From an uncultured Bacteroidota bacterium (GTDB taxonomy: Bacteria > Bacteroidota > Bacteroidia > NS11-12g > UBA9320), in NCBI GenBank assembly GCA_913056425.1, contig CAJXLR010000022.1:1-13658 (forward strand): a stretch of 13,658 bases of DNA, given 5' to 3'. The notes under the pieces were generated by a model. That model had not been told where the DNA came from, searched no databases, and was given only the letters and a program-made list of their open reading frames with translations. Below are positions 6,348-13,192 of the stretch, piece by piece. Within the stretch, counting starts at the first letter, position 1. Every line of letters starts with the position of its first letter. The position numbers were made by a program, and so were the translations under genes.

Positions 6348-7256
6348 ATGTCAAAAGCTGTTTTTGTTTTTCTTAGTGCAGTCCTACTGTTGATGCCTTT
6401 GATTTTGATGGTGGATGACTTTACGATACAAAAACAACTGATATTCTGTGCTCCATTTATTTTAATCTTGGGGATTCCTCATGGGGCGATTGACAACCAT
6501 CTTTTTCAAAAAGAGAATCAAATTCGAACATCTAGATTTATCGGAATATATCTGGGAGTTGTCGGTCTGTACGTGCTTGTTTGGTTGATTAGTCCCGTTA
6601 CTGCGTATTTGTTGTTCCTAGTTCTATCTGCGTATCATTTCGGTCAATCACAATTCTCACATTACTTTAAATCACAATCCAAATTAAAAGCCGTTTTGTA
6701 CACTATTTGGGGAGTCTCACTAATTGCAGGACTGATACATCTCAATATCAACGAAATAACATCTTTAACGGGTGAATTTGCCGAATTTTCTGTGTTACAA
6801 TCCTTCCATGATCCGCTTCTTTTTGAAATGCTTTTTACAGGCTCTCTTGTTTCATTGGTGGTGACCTGGATTGTTTTCATCTTGTACAAACAGTTATCAA
6901 TCCAGCAAGTAGCAATGGAAGCACTGGTGCTAACACTTCTCCTGGTTTCCTTCTTTGTTACACCCCTTCTGATAGGCTTTACTCTTTATTTTATAATTCT
7001 TCATGCTTTTCAGGTGATGCAAGAAGAATATAGATATCTGCGTTTACACCGACGTGTTAATAACATAGTTCAGTTCATCAAACTATTGTTACCCTTAACC
7101 ATTTCATCTATTCTAGGTATCTTACTGTTATTGGTAATGGTACATTTTGGATTGCTTGATTGGTCATACGGTTATGTACTGCTCGTTTCCATCTCAGCAA
7201 TTACTGCTCCTCATGTGTATGTAATGAATCGTTTCTACGCTTTTTTCAAGAGGTAA
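6348..7256 (+). CDS. blh: Brp/Blh-family beta-carotene 15,15'-dioxygenase
   Basis: This membrane enzyme cleaves beta-carotene with O2 into two retinals, the chromophore for the rhodopsin encoded just upstream. The 302 residues form about seven or eight hydrophobic helices. Family His motifs are visible: GIPHGAIDNH (42-51, His45 and His51), SAYHFGQSQFSH (94-105, His97), LHAFQVMQEEYR (218-229, His219) and APHVYV (287-292, His289). The usual HxxxH form of the third motif is not complete: position 223 is Val. The frame is open back to a GTG at 6303, but those 15 extra codons lie in the terminator hairpin, so I place the start at the ATG at 6348. No other promoter is evident, so expression probably depends on read-through from the rhodopsin gene. 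Confidence 0.9.
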   Translation: MSKAVFVFLSAVLLLMPLILMVDDFTIQKQLIFCAPFILILGIPHGAIDNHLFQKENQIRTSRFIGIYLGVVGLYVLVWLISPVTAYLLFLVLSAYHFGQSQFSHYFKSQSKLKAVLYTIWGVSLIAGLIHLNINEITSLTGEFAEFSVLQSFHDPLLFEMLFTGSLVSLVVTWIVFILYKQLSIQQVAMEALVLTLLLVSFFVTPLLIGFTLYFIILHAFQVMQEEYRYLRLHRRVNNIVQFIKLLLPLTISSILGILLLLVMVHFGLLDWSYGYVLLVSISAITAPHVYVMNRFYAFFKR

Positions 7257-7303
7257 TGTGTGAAATATACTGGGTTTATTTTCTGGTAGCGTCCTAAATC
7301 AGG

Positions 7304-7332
7304 TTGAAAATATGGGGCAGTGTTTTAATTTG
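7304..7332 (+). promoter_or_regulatory. Candidate promoter for the Tudor-like hypothetical gene
   Basis: TTG at 7304-7306 and TTAATTTG at 7325-7332 (one mismatch to TAnnTTTG) are 18 bases apart. Transcription would start around 7337-7340, just ahead of the ATG at 7351, which supports that start over the earlier ATG at 7312. Confidence 0.35.
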
Positions 7333-7350
7333 CACCGAAAGATAAAAAAC

Positions 7351-7878
7351 ATGGAACAACTTGGCATCGGCACAAGAATAAAGCATGAGCAATACGGACA
7401 TGGTATCATCTGCAACATAGGTATTGAATACATTTCAGTAAGTTTTTTCGAAGGTGGATTGCGTGAAATAGAGCGAAGCGATATGAGTTTCGAAATTATT
7501 GAAGCGATCGAACCTCAAAACAATATGGTAACGATGGATGAGGTAGAAGACATCCTCTATCGATTATTGACGAAACACAGTGATACCTCTGAGGTCGTTG
7601 AACTTGGTGATCGGTGGAAAGGAGGACTTTTGGTGTTAGAACCAGCTGATGAAAACCTTCAGGTAAAGGAAATACCTATCGAGACTTTCTTTCATAAAAT
7701 TGTGATGGTGCGAGATCGCCTTCGAGTTCTCGAGCAAAACATAAATTCACATAAAAACCTGTCAGATGAGGAGAAGGTCAATCTTCAACAATACATCACA
7801 AGAGCTTACGGCTCACTTACAACTTTTAATGTCCTATTTAAATCAAAGGACCATCAGTTTAAGGGGGCTGGTAAGTAA
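7351..7878 (+). CDS. Conserved hypothetical protein, Tudor/KOW-like N-terminus
   Basis: This is a predicted cytoplasmic protein of 175 residues with no signal peptide or membrane segment. The N-terminus (LGIGTRIKHEQYGHGIICNI, from residue 3) resembles the small beta-barrel seen at the C-terminus of UvrD/PcrA helicases, where a G-x-x-V-x-H-x-x-[FY]-G-x-G pattern is usual. That suggests binding to RNA polymerase, nucleic acid or protein, but this is only a resemblance. The rest is mostly helical, with the blocks RWKGGLLVLEP, IPIETFFHKIVMVRDRLRVL and EEKVNLQQYITRAYGSLTTF. From memory these look strongly conserved among Bacteroidota proteins of unknown function. The frame extends to an ATG at 7312, but the candidate promoter lies after that point, so I choose 7351. 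Its last 25 bases overlap the convergent J-domain gene. Confidence 0.75.
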   Translation: MEQLGIGTRIKHEQYGHGIICNIGIEYISVSFFEGGLREIERSDMSFEIIEAIEPQNNMVTMDEVEDILYRLLTKHSDTSEVVELGDRWKGGLLVLEPADENLQVKEIPIETFFHKIVMVRDRLRVLEQNINSHKNLSDEEKVNLQQYITRAYGSLTTFNVLFKSKDHQFKGAGK

Positions 7879-8777
7879 TCTTCGGAATAGTTCTCCCGAG
7901 TTACAACCTCAACGATTTTAGGATTTGCTCGTGAGAAGCGCACCAAAACCCATCGTTGTGCTTTGTCGTAAATCGCTTCAGACGGAAGCGTCATGTACTT
8001 ACTTATGGAATTCTCCATGCCCATGGGTTTGAATACAACATTTATTCGATCCGCATCGATGAACGAAAAGTCTACGACGGCATACTTACCGTAATGATTG
8101 AGATGGTAAGATTTTCGGTAATGATTTAGAACGGGTAGACTAACAATTCCGATGATTAATACCGTGGCCGCAATTGCGATGCTTCGCTTGTCGAAGTTTG
8201 GTCCTTTGCGTGTTTTAATGAATTGATAGCGCAGTTTTTCATACAGATCTGCATAGAATTTTGCGCACCCTAGCAGAAATGCTATCCAAGCGGAGAAACC
8301 AATAATGTGATCGTACGAATCATAGTTGACAAACCACCTACTGTAAATCTGTGACCAACCCAGAAGCACCAACATGCCCCAACCCAGCACCCTGTGTGTG
8401 TAACTTAGTTTCGCATCTTTCTGGCGGTAGAAGTTTACATCGTGATTCATCTTCATGCGTGCTCTGCGCATTTGTCGGGCACGAATTTCTTCCGGTGATG
8501 TAGCTGGTCTATACCGGTCTCGTCGCGCTTGTTTAGGTTTTGGAATAGCGAAGTCCACAGGCATAGATAAAGCCTGTTTGAGTTTGTAATCGTGGTATTG
8601 TTTTGTTTGATCGTCGGTAAGCGTGTCATACGCTTTCGAGACTAATTTAAACTGTTCAGCGTCAGATCCTGCACCTACATCCGGGTGAAGTGTTTTGGCC
8701 AGTCCGATGTACGCTTTTCGTACCGTTTTCTTATCTGAGAAATTGGGGATGTTTAGAATTTGATAACAATTTACCAC
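7854..8777 (-). CDS. J-domain protein with C-terminal membrane anchor
   Basis: Residues 2-65 form a J domain (CYQILNI start, HPD at 31-33, then a helix ending near KQYHDYK). Through HPD, J domains stimulate the ATPase of DnaK/Hsp70. The DnaJ Gly/Phe region, zinc fingers and substrate domains are missing, so this is a class III type co-chaperone. A basic linker (about 79-125, rich in Arg, Lys and Gln) leads to three hydrophobic segments at about 128-146, 157-177 and 199-217, then a beta-rich tail of 90 residues. The J domain is probably cytoplasmic, recruiting DnaK to the inner membrane; the client is unknown. The start is GTG at 8777: codons further upstream contain no ATG, and the J domain begins right after it. 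No clear promoter is seen upstream. Confidence 0.85.
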   Translation of the reverse strand: MVNCYQILNIPNFSDKKTVRKAYIGLAKTLHPDVGAGSDAEQFKLVSKAYDTLTDDQTKQYHDYKLKQALSMPVDFAIPKPKQARRDRYRPATSPEEIRARQMRRARMKMNHDVNFYRQKDAKLSYTHRVLGWGMLVLLGWSQIYSRWFVNYDSYDHIIGFSAWIAFLLGCAKFYADLYEKLRYQFIKTRKGPNFDKRSIAIAATVLIIGIVSLPVLNHYRKSYHLNHYGKYAVVDFSFIDADRINVVFKPMGMENSISKYMTLPSEAIYDKAQRWVLVRFSRANPKIVEVVTRENYSEDYLPAPLN

Positions 8778-8902
8778 GCTATGGACTGGTTTTTGATTGC
8801 GTATTGTTGGATACTTGCCTGTTCAAACGCTCCCTGCGGGATCGATAGAGAATTGGGTGTGTAAAATGAATTTACTTTCACAACGTTAATACATTAATCG
8901 TA

Positions 8903-10504
8903 TTGTCATTGATAAGGTTTGGTAAGACATTGATTTTTGTGCTGGCATTAGCCTTCGGAGCGAACGCTCAGCAAATGCAGCCTGGAGTTTTTAACTTTGG
9001 GAAGGTACAGCAATGGAATAACCCAAAAGCTGTTTTGAAGTTTACCAATACTGGTAACACTCGTGTTCTTTTCCTCCCCGTGCCATATCAAAGAAATTTG
9101 TACGTCCACCTTCCTCAGGGTTATATAAGTCCGGGTGAGAGTGTTGAGATTGAAGCAATATACTACACCGAAAACCTAGGCAAATTTGAAGTGAATCAGC
9201 CGCTCTATTTAAGCGGATGGTCAGAGCCGGTTTACCTGAGACTCTCCGGAAAGATTCAGTCGTTTCATCCGGATGCTCATATTGCATGCCCTAACATGGG
9301 GCAGCGACAGAAAGTCGAAGCGAGTAATGGTATCACGCAGTTGATCGTCAAGGACAAAGAGACAGGTGAGCTGTTGAACGGCGTGGATTTGTTAATCCAA
9401 GGAAATCGCAAGAATTTTTTCATCGAGAAAACCAGACAGAACACAGTACCACTTAAAAAACTCCCCATAGGCTTGTATCAAATTGACGTGAGTAAACCGG
9501 GGTATCAGACCAGACAAGAAATGGTCTACATTAATAAGAACACGAATACGGTTATTGTTGAGCTGGAGCGTAATCCCTTTGAGTATGATGTGATTGAAGA
9601 AACCCCAAGTGACGGTGAGGACGAAATAGTTGAAATAGAAAAGCCACAAGACTCAGATAAAGATGCGATTGAGCGCCTCCGAAAAATCATGGATGAAAAA
9701 TTCAAAGGCCGAACCATAATCGAGAAGGATGTTATGGTTTTGAAAGAACCTTCGGATAGTTCTACAACCGATGGGGAGGAACCTGAACCTGAAGACTCAG
9801 GTGAGATTGTTCGTTTTGACCCTAATCCCAAACCATCGGTTATAAGAGAAACTGAAACTTCTACTAGTGACACAGCTTCAGTACCATCAGAGCCCAAACC
9901 ACCGGTAGCCGATTTTAGTACAACAGGCGAGCTAAACCCGGATAAGTATGCCAGCAACAACGTGGTATTCTTGATTGACGAGTCGTCGTCGATGATGTTA
10001 CCGGGAAAAATGGATTTGCTTCAAAAATCCATGAGAGAGTTGGTAAGCGTGCTTCGTAAGGAGGATATGGTAAGTATCATTGTCTACTCGAAATCGGCAG
10101 AGGCGAGACTTAAATCAACGCCTGGAAATAACAAGGATCTAATTTTTGCCGTGATTGACTCATTGGATCCCGGAGGTAGATCATACGGGTCAAAAGGCTT
10201 GTCGATGGCATACGGATTAGCTAAACGAAATTTTATCGCATCCGGAAACAATCAGATTATCCTTGCGACAGACGGCTTATTTAATTCCCCGGAATATTCG
10301 GAGCGAGATATGTATGGAATGGCTCAAACGCACGCATCCATTGGAATAAAAACTACAGTGGTCGGATTTGGACGAGATAAAGAAGCCATACTGTTCATGG
10401 AAAATCTATCATCAAATGGGAAGGGGAGCTTCATTCGAATCAAATCTGAGGACGATGCTCGAAACGCGTTATTGCAAGAAATCATGTCGAACGCGCTCCG
10501 TTAG
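8903..10504 (+). CDS. Secreted DUF1573-like / PEGA-like / von Willebrand factor A protein
   Basis: This is a 533-residue exported protein with four parts. A signal peptide (1-22, cleavage likely after GANA) is followed by an Ig-like domain at about 27-118 (GVFNFGKVQQ, LKFTNTGN) resembling DUF1573/ASPM-SPD-2-Hydin modules. Next comes a PEGA or carboxypeptidase regulatory-like fold at about 146-222 (KDKETGELLNGV, KPGYQTRQE). An acidic, Pro/Ser/Thr-rich linker spans about 232-345, and a VWA domain runs from about 353 to the end. The metal-binding MIDAS has D359-x-S361-x-S363 and Asp457 in ATDG, with Ser427 where Thr is common in GGxT. VWA domains bind metal-bridged protein partners; the partner is unknown and no T9SS domain is visible. 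The start is TTG at 8903: the frame holds no ATG between the stop at 8867-8869 and the signal peptide, and TTG at 8909 is an alternative. Confidence 0.83.
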   Translation: MSLIRFGKTLIFVLALAFGANAQQMQPGVFNFGKVQQWNNPKAVLKFTNTGNTRVLFLPVPYQRNLYVHLPQGYISPGESVEIEAIYYTENLGKFEVNQPLYLSGWSEPVYLRLSGKIQSFHPDAHIACPNMGQRQKVEASNGITQLIVKDKETGELLNGVDLLIQGNRKNFFIEKTRQNTVPLKKLPIGLYQIDVSKPGYQTRQEMVYINKNTNTVIVELERNPFEYDVIEETPSDGEDEIVEIEKPQDSDKDAIERLRKIMDEKFKGRTIIEKDVMVLKEPSDSSTTDGEEPEPEDSGEIVRFDPNPKPSVIRETETSTSDTASVPSEPKPPVADFSTTGELNPDKYASNNVVFLIDESSSMMLPGKMDLLQKSMRELVSVLRKEDMVSIIVYSKSAEARLKSTPGNNKDLIFAVIDSLDPGGRSYGSKGLSMAYGLAKRNFIASGNNQIILATDGLFNSPEYSERDMYGMAQTHASIGIKTTVVGFGRDKEAILFMENLSSNGKGSFIRIKSEDDARNALLQEIMSNALR

Positions 10505-10555
10505 ATTTTTTCAAATCCCTAGGAACTGTTCACACTTCTTTTAAAACGATGTACC

Positions 10556-10598
10556 AAGTACTTTTGTTGAGCAATCATACATTATGAAAAAAGTACTT
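10556..10598. repeat. 10-base inverted repeat around promoter and start codon of the CxxCH protein gene
   Basis: AAGTACTTTT (10556-10565) and its exact reverse complement AAAAGTACTT (10589-10598) are 23 bases apart. Each arm contains the self-palindrome AAGTACTT. The left arm covers most of the candidate -7 box (10559-10566), and the right arm covers codons 2-5 of the next gene. It could be an operator pair or a DNA loop. It could also be chance, since a Lys-Lys-Val-Leu start constrains the right arm. Confidence 0.4.
10559..10566 (+). promoter_or_regulatory. Candidate -7 box for the CxxCH/T9SS protein gene
   Basis: TACTTTTG is a perfect match to the Bacteroidota TAnnTTTG element, 17 bases before the ATG at 10584, so the leader would be about 8-14 bases. 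No exact TTG lies at the -33 distance; TTC at 10536-10538, 20 bases upstream, is the nearest. The box lies inside the left arm of an inverted repeat. Confidence 0.5.
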
Positions 10599-13136
10599 AC
10601 TGTTTTAGCTACGTTGGCTTTCGTGCTTGTATCGGTGAAATCTTGGACTTATAGAAGTGGTCCCGGTGGTGGATTGAGTAACGCGCCCAACGAAGGGAAC
10701 TGTACTTCATGCCACAGCGGAACGTCTTTGAACGGCGGAAGCGGTTCAGCCTCTGATATCACATTGTCCGGAGACTTCACAGGTGGAGGATACATTCCGG
10801 ATTCTACTTATACTCTAACACTGAAATACAAGCAGTCTGGTATCAGCAGATGGGGATTCAATTTAACGGCATTGAATGCGAGTGATGATTCTCCGGCTGG
10901 TACGTTTGACAACCTCAACAATAGGACTCAAAAGAAAACAAGAACGGTTAGTAGTAAGACCCGACAATACCTTGAGCAAACATCAACCGGTTCGTCGTCT
11001 ACTGGAACGAATGAGGTGGAGTGGACGTTCAAGTGGAAAGCACCCTCAAGTAATGTGGGAACAATAAAATTCTATGCATGTGTAAATGCGGCGAATGGCA
11101 ACAGCGGAACAAGCGGAGACCAAATCTACGCTCGCGCAATTGACGTTGTTCCATCGAGTCGACTACCTGTTGCAACGGCTTCAGCGAAGGATACAGTGGT
11201 TTGTTCTGGTGAAGTTGTTGAATTGATCGGTTCCGGAACAAACAGTCCAACTCAATACTCTTGGGTGTTCCAAGATGGATCTCCTTCTGTGAGCACCGAT
11301 CAAAACCCGAAGGTTTCGTTTTCGGGCTTTGGTAAGAAGAATGCGATTCTTCGGGTGAAAAATGCCAAAGGTTGGAGCGATGCCGATACTCAAGTTATTG
11401 AGATATTGAGAAATCCAACAGCATTCATCTCAGGAGGAAATGCCCGTACCATTTGCAAAGGCGACTCGTTAGAACTTGTAGCTCAATTTAGCGTAGGCAA
11501 CAGCTACCTTTGGTCCAACGGTGAAACGGGTAACCGCATAACGGTTAAAGACTCAGGTAGCTATCACGTAACAGTAACCTCCGGAAGCTGTTCAAGAATT
11601 AGCAATACGGTTAAGGTTGGATATATTAACACACCAGTTCCAACGCTTAGTTCTTCTGTAACTGCTGACAGCATTTGTAGAGACGAAGTAATTACGTTGT
11701 CTGTAAACAGCGGTTTTGACAGCGTGGTGTGGTATGATAATGCGATGGAACTCGCAACCAACTCCAGCACCACATATGCCACATCAGTAGATTCGGGTTC
11801 AGTTTTTACTGCTCGTGGTTATGATGGAAATGGATGTTTGAGTGATGCGAGTAATACAATCACCTACAAGACCATCAAAAAGGATATCGCTCCTGTAGTC
11901 AAATGTGCGGATAAAGAACCATTCTCGGTTACGTTCGATTGGACCGGGGTAGCAACACACAATGGTGTTCAAGTGAGCACAGATGAAGGAAAGTCTTGGA
12001 AGACACCTTCTTCCGGTGCAAGTGGACTTTCTCATAAACTAACCGGACTAGATCCTGAAACAGATTATGAAGTTTGGGTTAGAGCGATAACCGATGCGCC
12101 TTGCTACTACAGCGAGATTACGAAAAAGGTATGTCGCACCGGTAAATGCAGCCCACTAGACGTATCCGTAACGGCTGATAGCGCGATCTGTAAAGGTGAA
12201 GAGGTAGATGTAGTAGTGAATGGCTTGATGGGAGAGAATTACTCCTTAGCCTTTGAAGGAGGTGGAAGCTTTACCGATACGTCATTTAGTTTCTCACCGG
12301 TAACTTCTGGTACCTATGTGATTGAGGTTACGGACAGTAATAACCTGGGATGCCCCGCCAAAAAGCTGAGCTTTGATGTTCGGATTGATGAGATTTCAGA
12401 TTTGAGATTTAGAACAGACAGAGCGAGTAATACCTTCTGTGAGAACGATTCAATTGAGTTTACCGCTACGAGTGGAAACGACATTTACCGCTTCTATGTA
12501 AACAACAATCTACGAGCAACATCTACAGATAGTTTCTATTACGAGAATCAATTTAACGATGGAGATTCGGCCTATGTAGAAGTAGAAAAAGGAGCATGTT
12601 CGGCGAAGTCTGAGAACATCTACCTAATTGTTGTACCTACTCCAAATGCAACATTTACATACAGCAATACAGGTAGTGACTACGATTTCGCACCAGTAAA
12701 CGAGAATTATAAATCCTATTTCTGGGAATTTGGTGATGGATTTACCAGTGTTCTCATGAAACCTCAGCACAACTATAAATCAAGTGAGAATACAACTGTT
12801 ACGGCAAGCCTAGAGGTTACGGATAACAGCGATTGTGTGGCTAAATCAGCACAAGATTTGGATATACCTGATTTCAGCTCAGTAATAGACCTCGAGAAAG
12901 CGGGTCTTGCAATCTTCCCGAGTCCGGTGCAGGATAAACTGTATCTCAAGTGGAACAAGCCTGCTGTTGGCGAAACCATTGTAAAAATCTATACACTGGA
13001 TGGGCAAGATGTGGCAATGTTTACAAATGAAAGTGCAGAGTTCTCGATTGATTTGATGAATATTGCAAAAGGAATCTACATCATTGAAGTAGAGAACCAT
13101 CAGGAATTGGTAAGACAACGACTGATTAAGAATTAA
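10584..13136 (+). CDS. Secreted CxxCH (choice-of-anchor V/Reeler-like) protein with Ig/FN3/PKD repeats and T9SS type A domain
   Basis: This is an 850-residue surface or secreted protein. A signal peptide (1 to about 20, MKKVLTVLATLAFVLVSV) leads into a Reeler-like/choice-of-anchor V domain (about 22-190) that opens with a single CTSCH (40-44), a potential covalent c-type heme site. Then come a PKD-like module (about 195-275), Ig-like modules each opening with a [VI]C-x-G-[DE] pattern (near 207, 291, 365 and 536), a fibronectin III domain (about 435-520, with LTGLDPETDYEVWVRA) and a PKD domain with YFWEFGDG (712-719). The C-terminal type A sorting domain (about 770-850) has FPSPVQDKLYLKW, IYTLDGQDV and GIYIIEVE and ends RLIKN. 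The protein should be exported by Sec and sent out by T9SS. The ligand is unknown. A -7 box precedes it and a strong terminator follows. Confidence 0.88.
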   Translation: MKKVLTVLATLAFVLVSVKSWTYRSGPGGGLSNAPNEGNCTSCHSGTSLNGGSGSASDITLSGDFTGGGYIPDSTYTLTLKYKQSGISRWGFNLTALNASDDSPAGTFDNLNNRTQKKTRTVSSKTRQYLEQTSTGSSSTGTNEVEWTFKWKAPSSNVGTIKFYACVNAANGNSGTSGDQIYARAIDVVPSSRLPVATASAKDTVVCSGEVVELIGSGTNSPTQYSWVFQDGSPSVSTDQNPKVSFSGFGKKNAILRVKNAKGWSDADTQVIEILRNPTAFISGGNARTICKGDSLELVAQFSVGNSYLWSNGETGNRITVKDSGSYHVTVTSGSCSRISNTVKVGYINTPVPTLSSSVTADSICRDEVITLSVNSGFDSVVWYDNAMELATNSSTTYATSVDSGSVFTARGYDGNGCLSDASNTITYKTIKKDIAPVVKCADKEPFSVTFDWTGVATHNGVQVSTDEGKSWKTPSSGASGLSHKLTGLDPETDYEVWVRAITDAPCYYSEITKKVCRTGKCSPLDVSVTADSAICKGEEVDVVVNGLMGENYSLAFEGGGSFTDTSFSFSPVTSGTYVIEVTDSNNLGCPAKKLSFDVRIDEISDLRFRTDRASNTFCENDSIEFTATSGNDIYRFYVNNNLRATSTDSFYYENQFNDGDSAYVEVEKGACSAKSENIYLIVVPTPNATFTYSNTGSDYDFAPVNENYKSYFWEFGDGFTSVLMKPQHNYKSSENTTVTASLEVTDNSDCVAKSAQDLDIPDFSSVIDLEKAGLAIFPSPVQDKLYLKWNKPAVGETIVKIYTLDGQDVAMFTNESAEFSIDLMNIAKGIYIIEVENHQELVRQRLIKN

Positions 13137-13158
13137 TCAAAGGTGAAATATTATCATC

Positions 13159-13192
13159 GCCCGGGGGTGGAAGCATCCTCGGGCTTTTTTTT
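13159..13192 (+). terminator. Intrinsic terminator after the CxxCH/T9SS gene
   Basis: A nine-pair stem (13159-13167 with 13176-13184, including two G-U pairs) has an 8-base loop and is followed by eight T (13185-13192). It begins 22 bases after the stop codon. The T-run overlaps the stop codon of the convergent transporter gene. On the minus strand no comparable T-run follows the hairpin, so it serves the forward gene. Confidence 0.87.

Noticed and set aside
7312..7350. ATG at 7312 as the start of the Tudor-like gene
   Set aside because: A candidate promoter lies at 7304-7332, so transcription would start after this codon, and the conserved part begins after residue 14.
9526..9960. 144-codon open frame on the minus strand inside the VWA protein gene
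   Set aside because: It is antisense to the low-complexity acidic linker, is Ser-rich as expected of such a shadow, and has no promoter or homology signal.
10876..12035. Several short open frames on both strands inside the CxxCH protein gene
   Set aside because: They overlap a long frame with consistent domain content and look like shadows of it.
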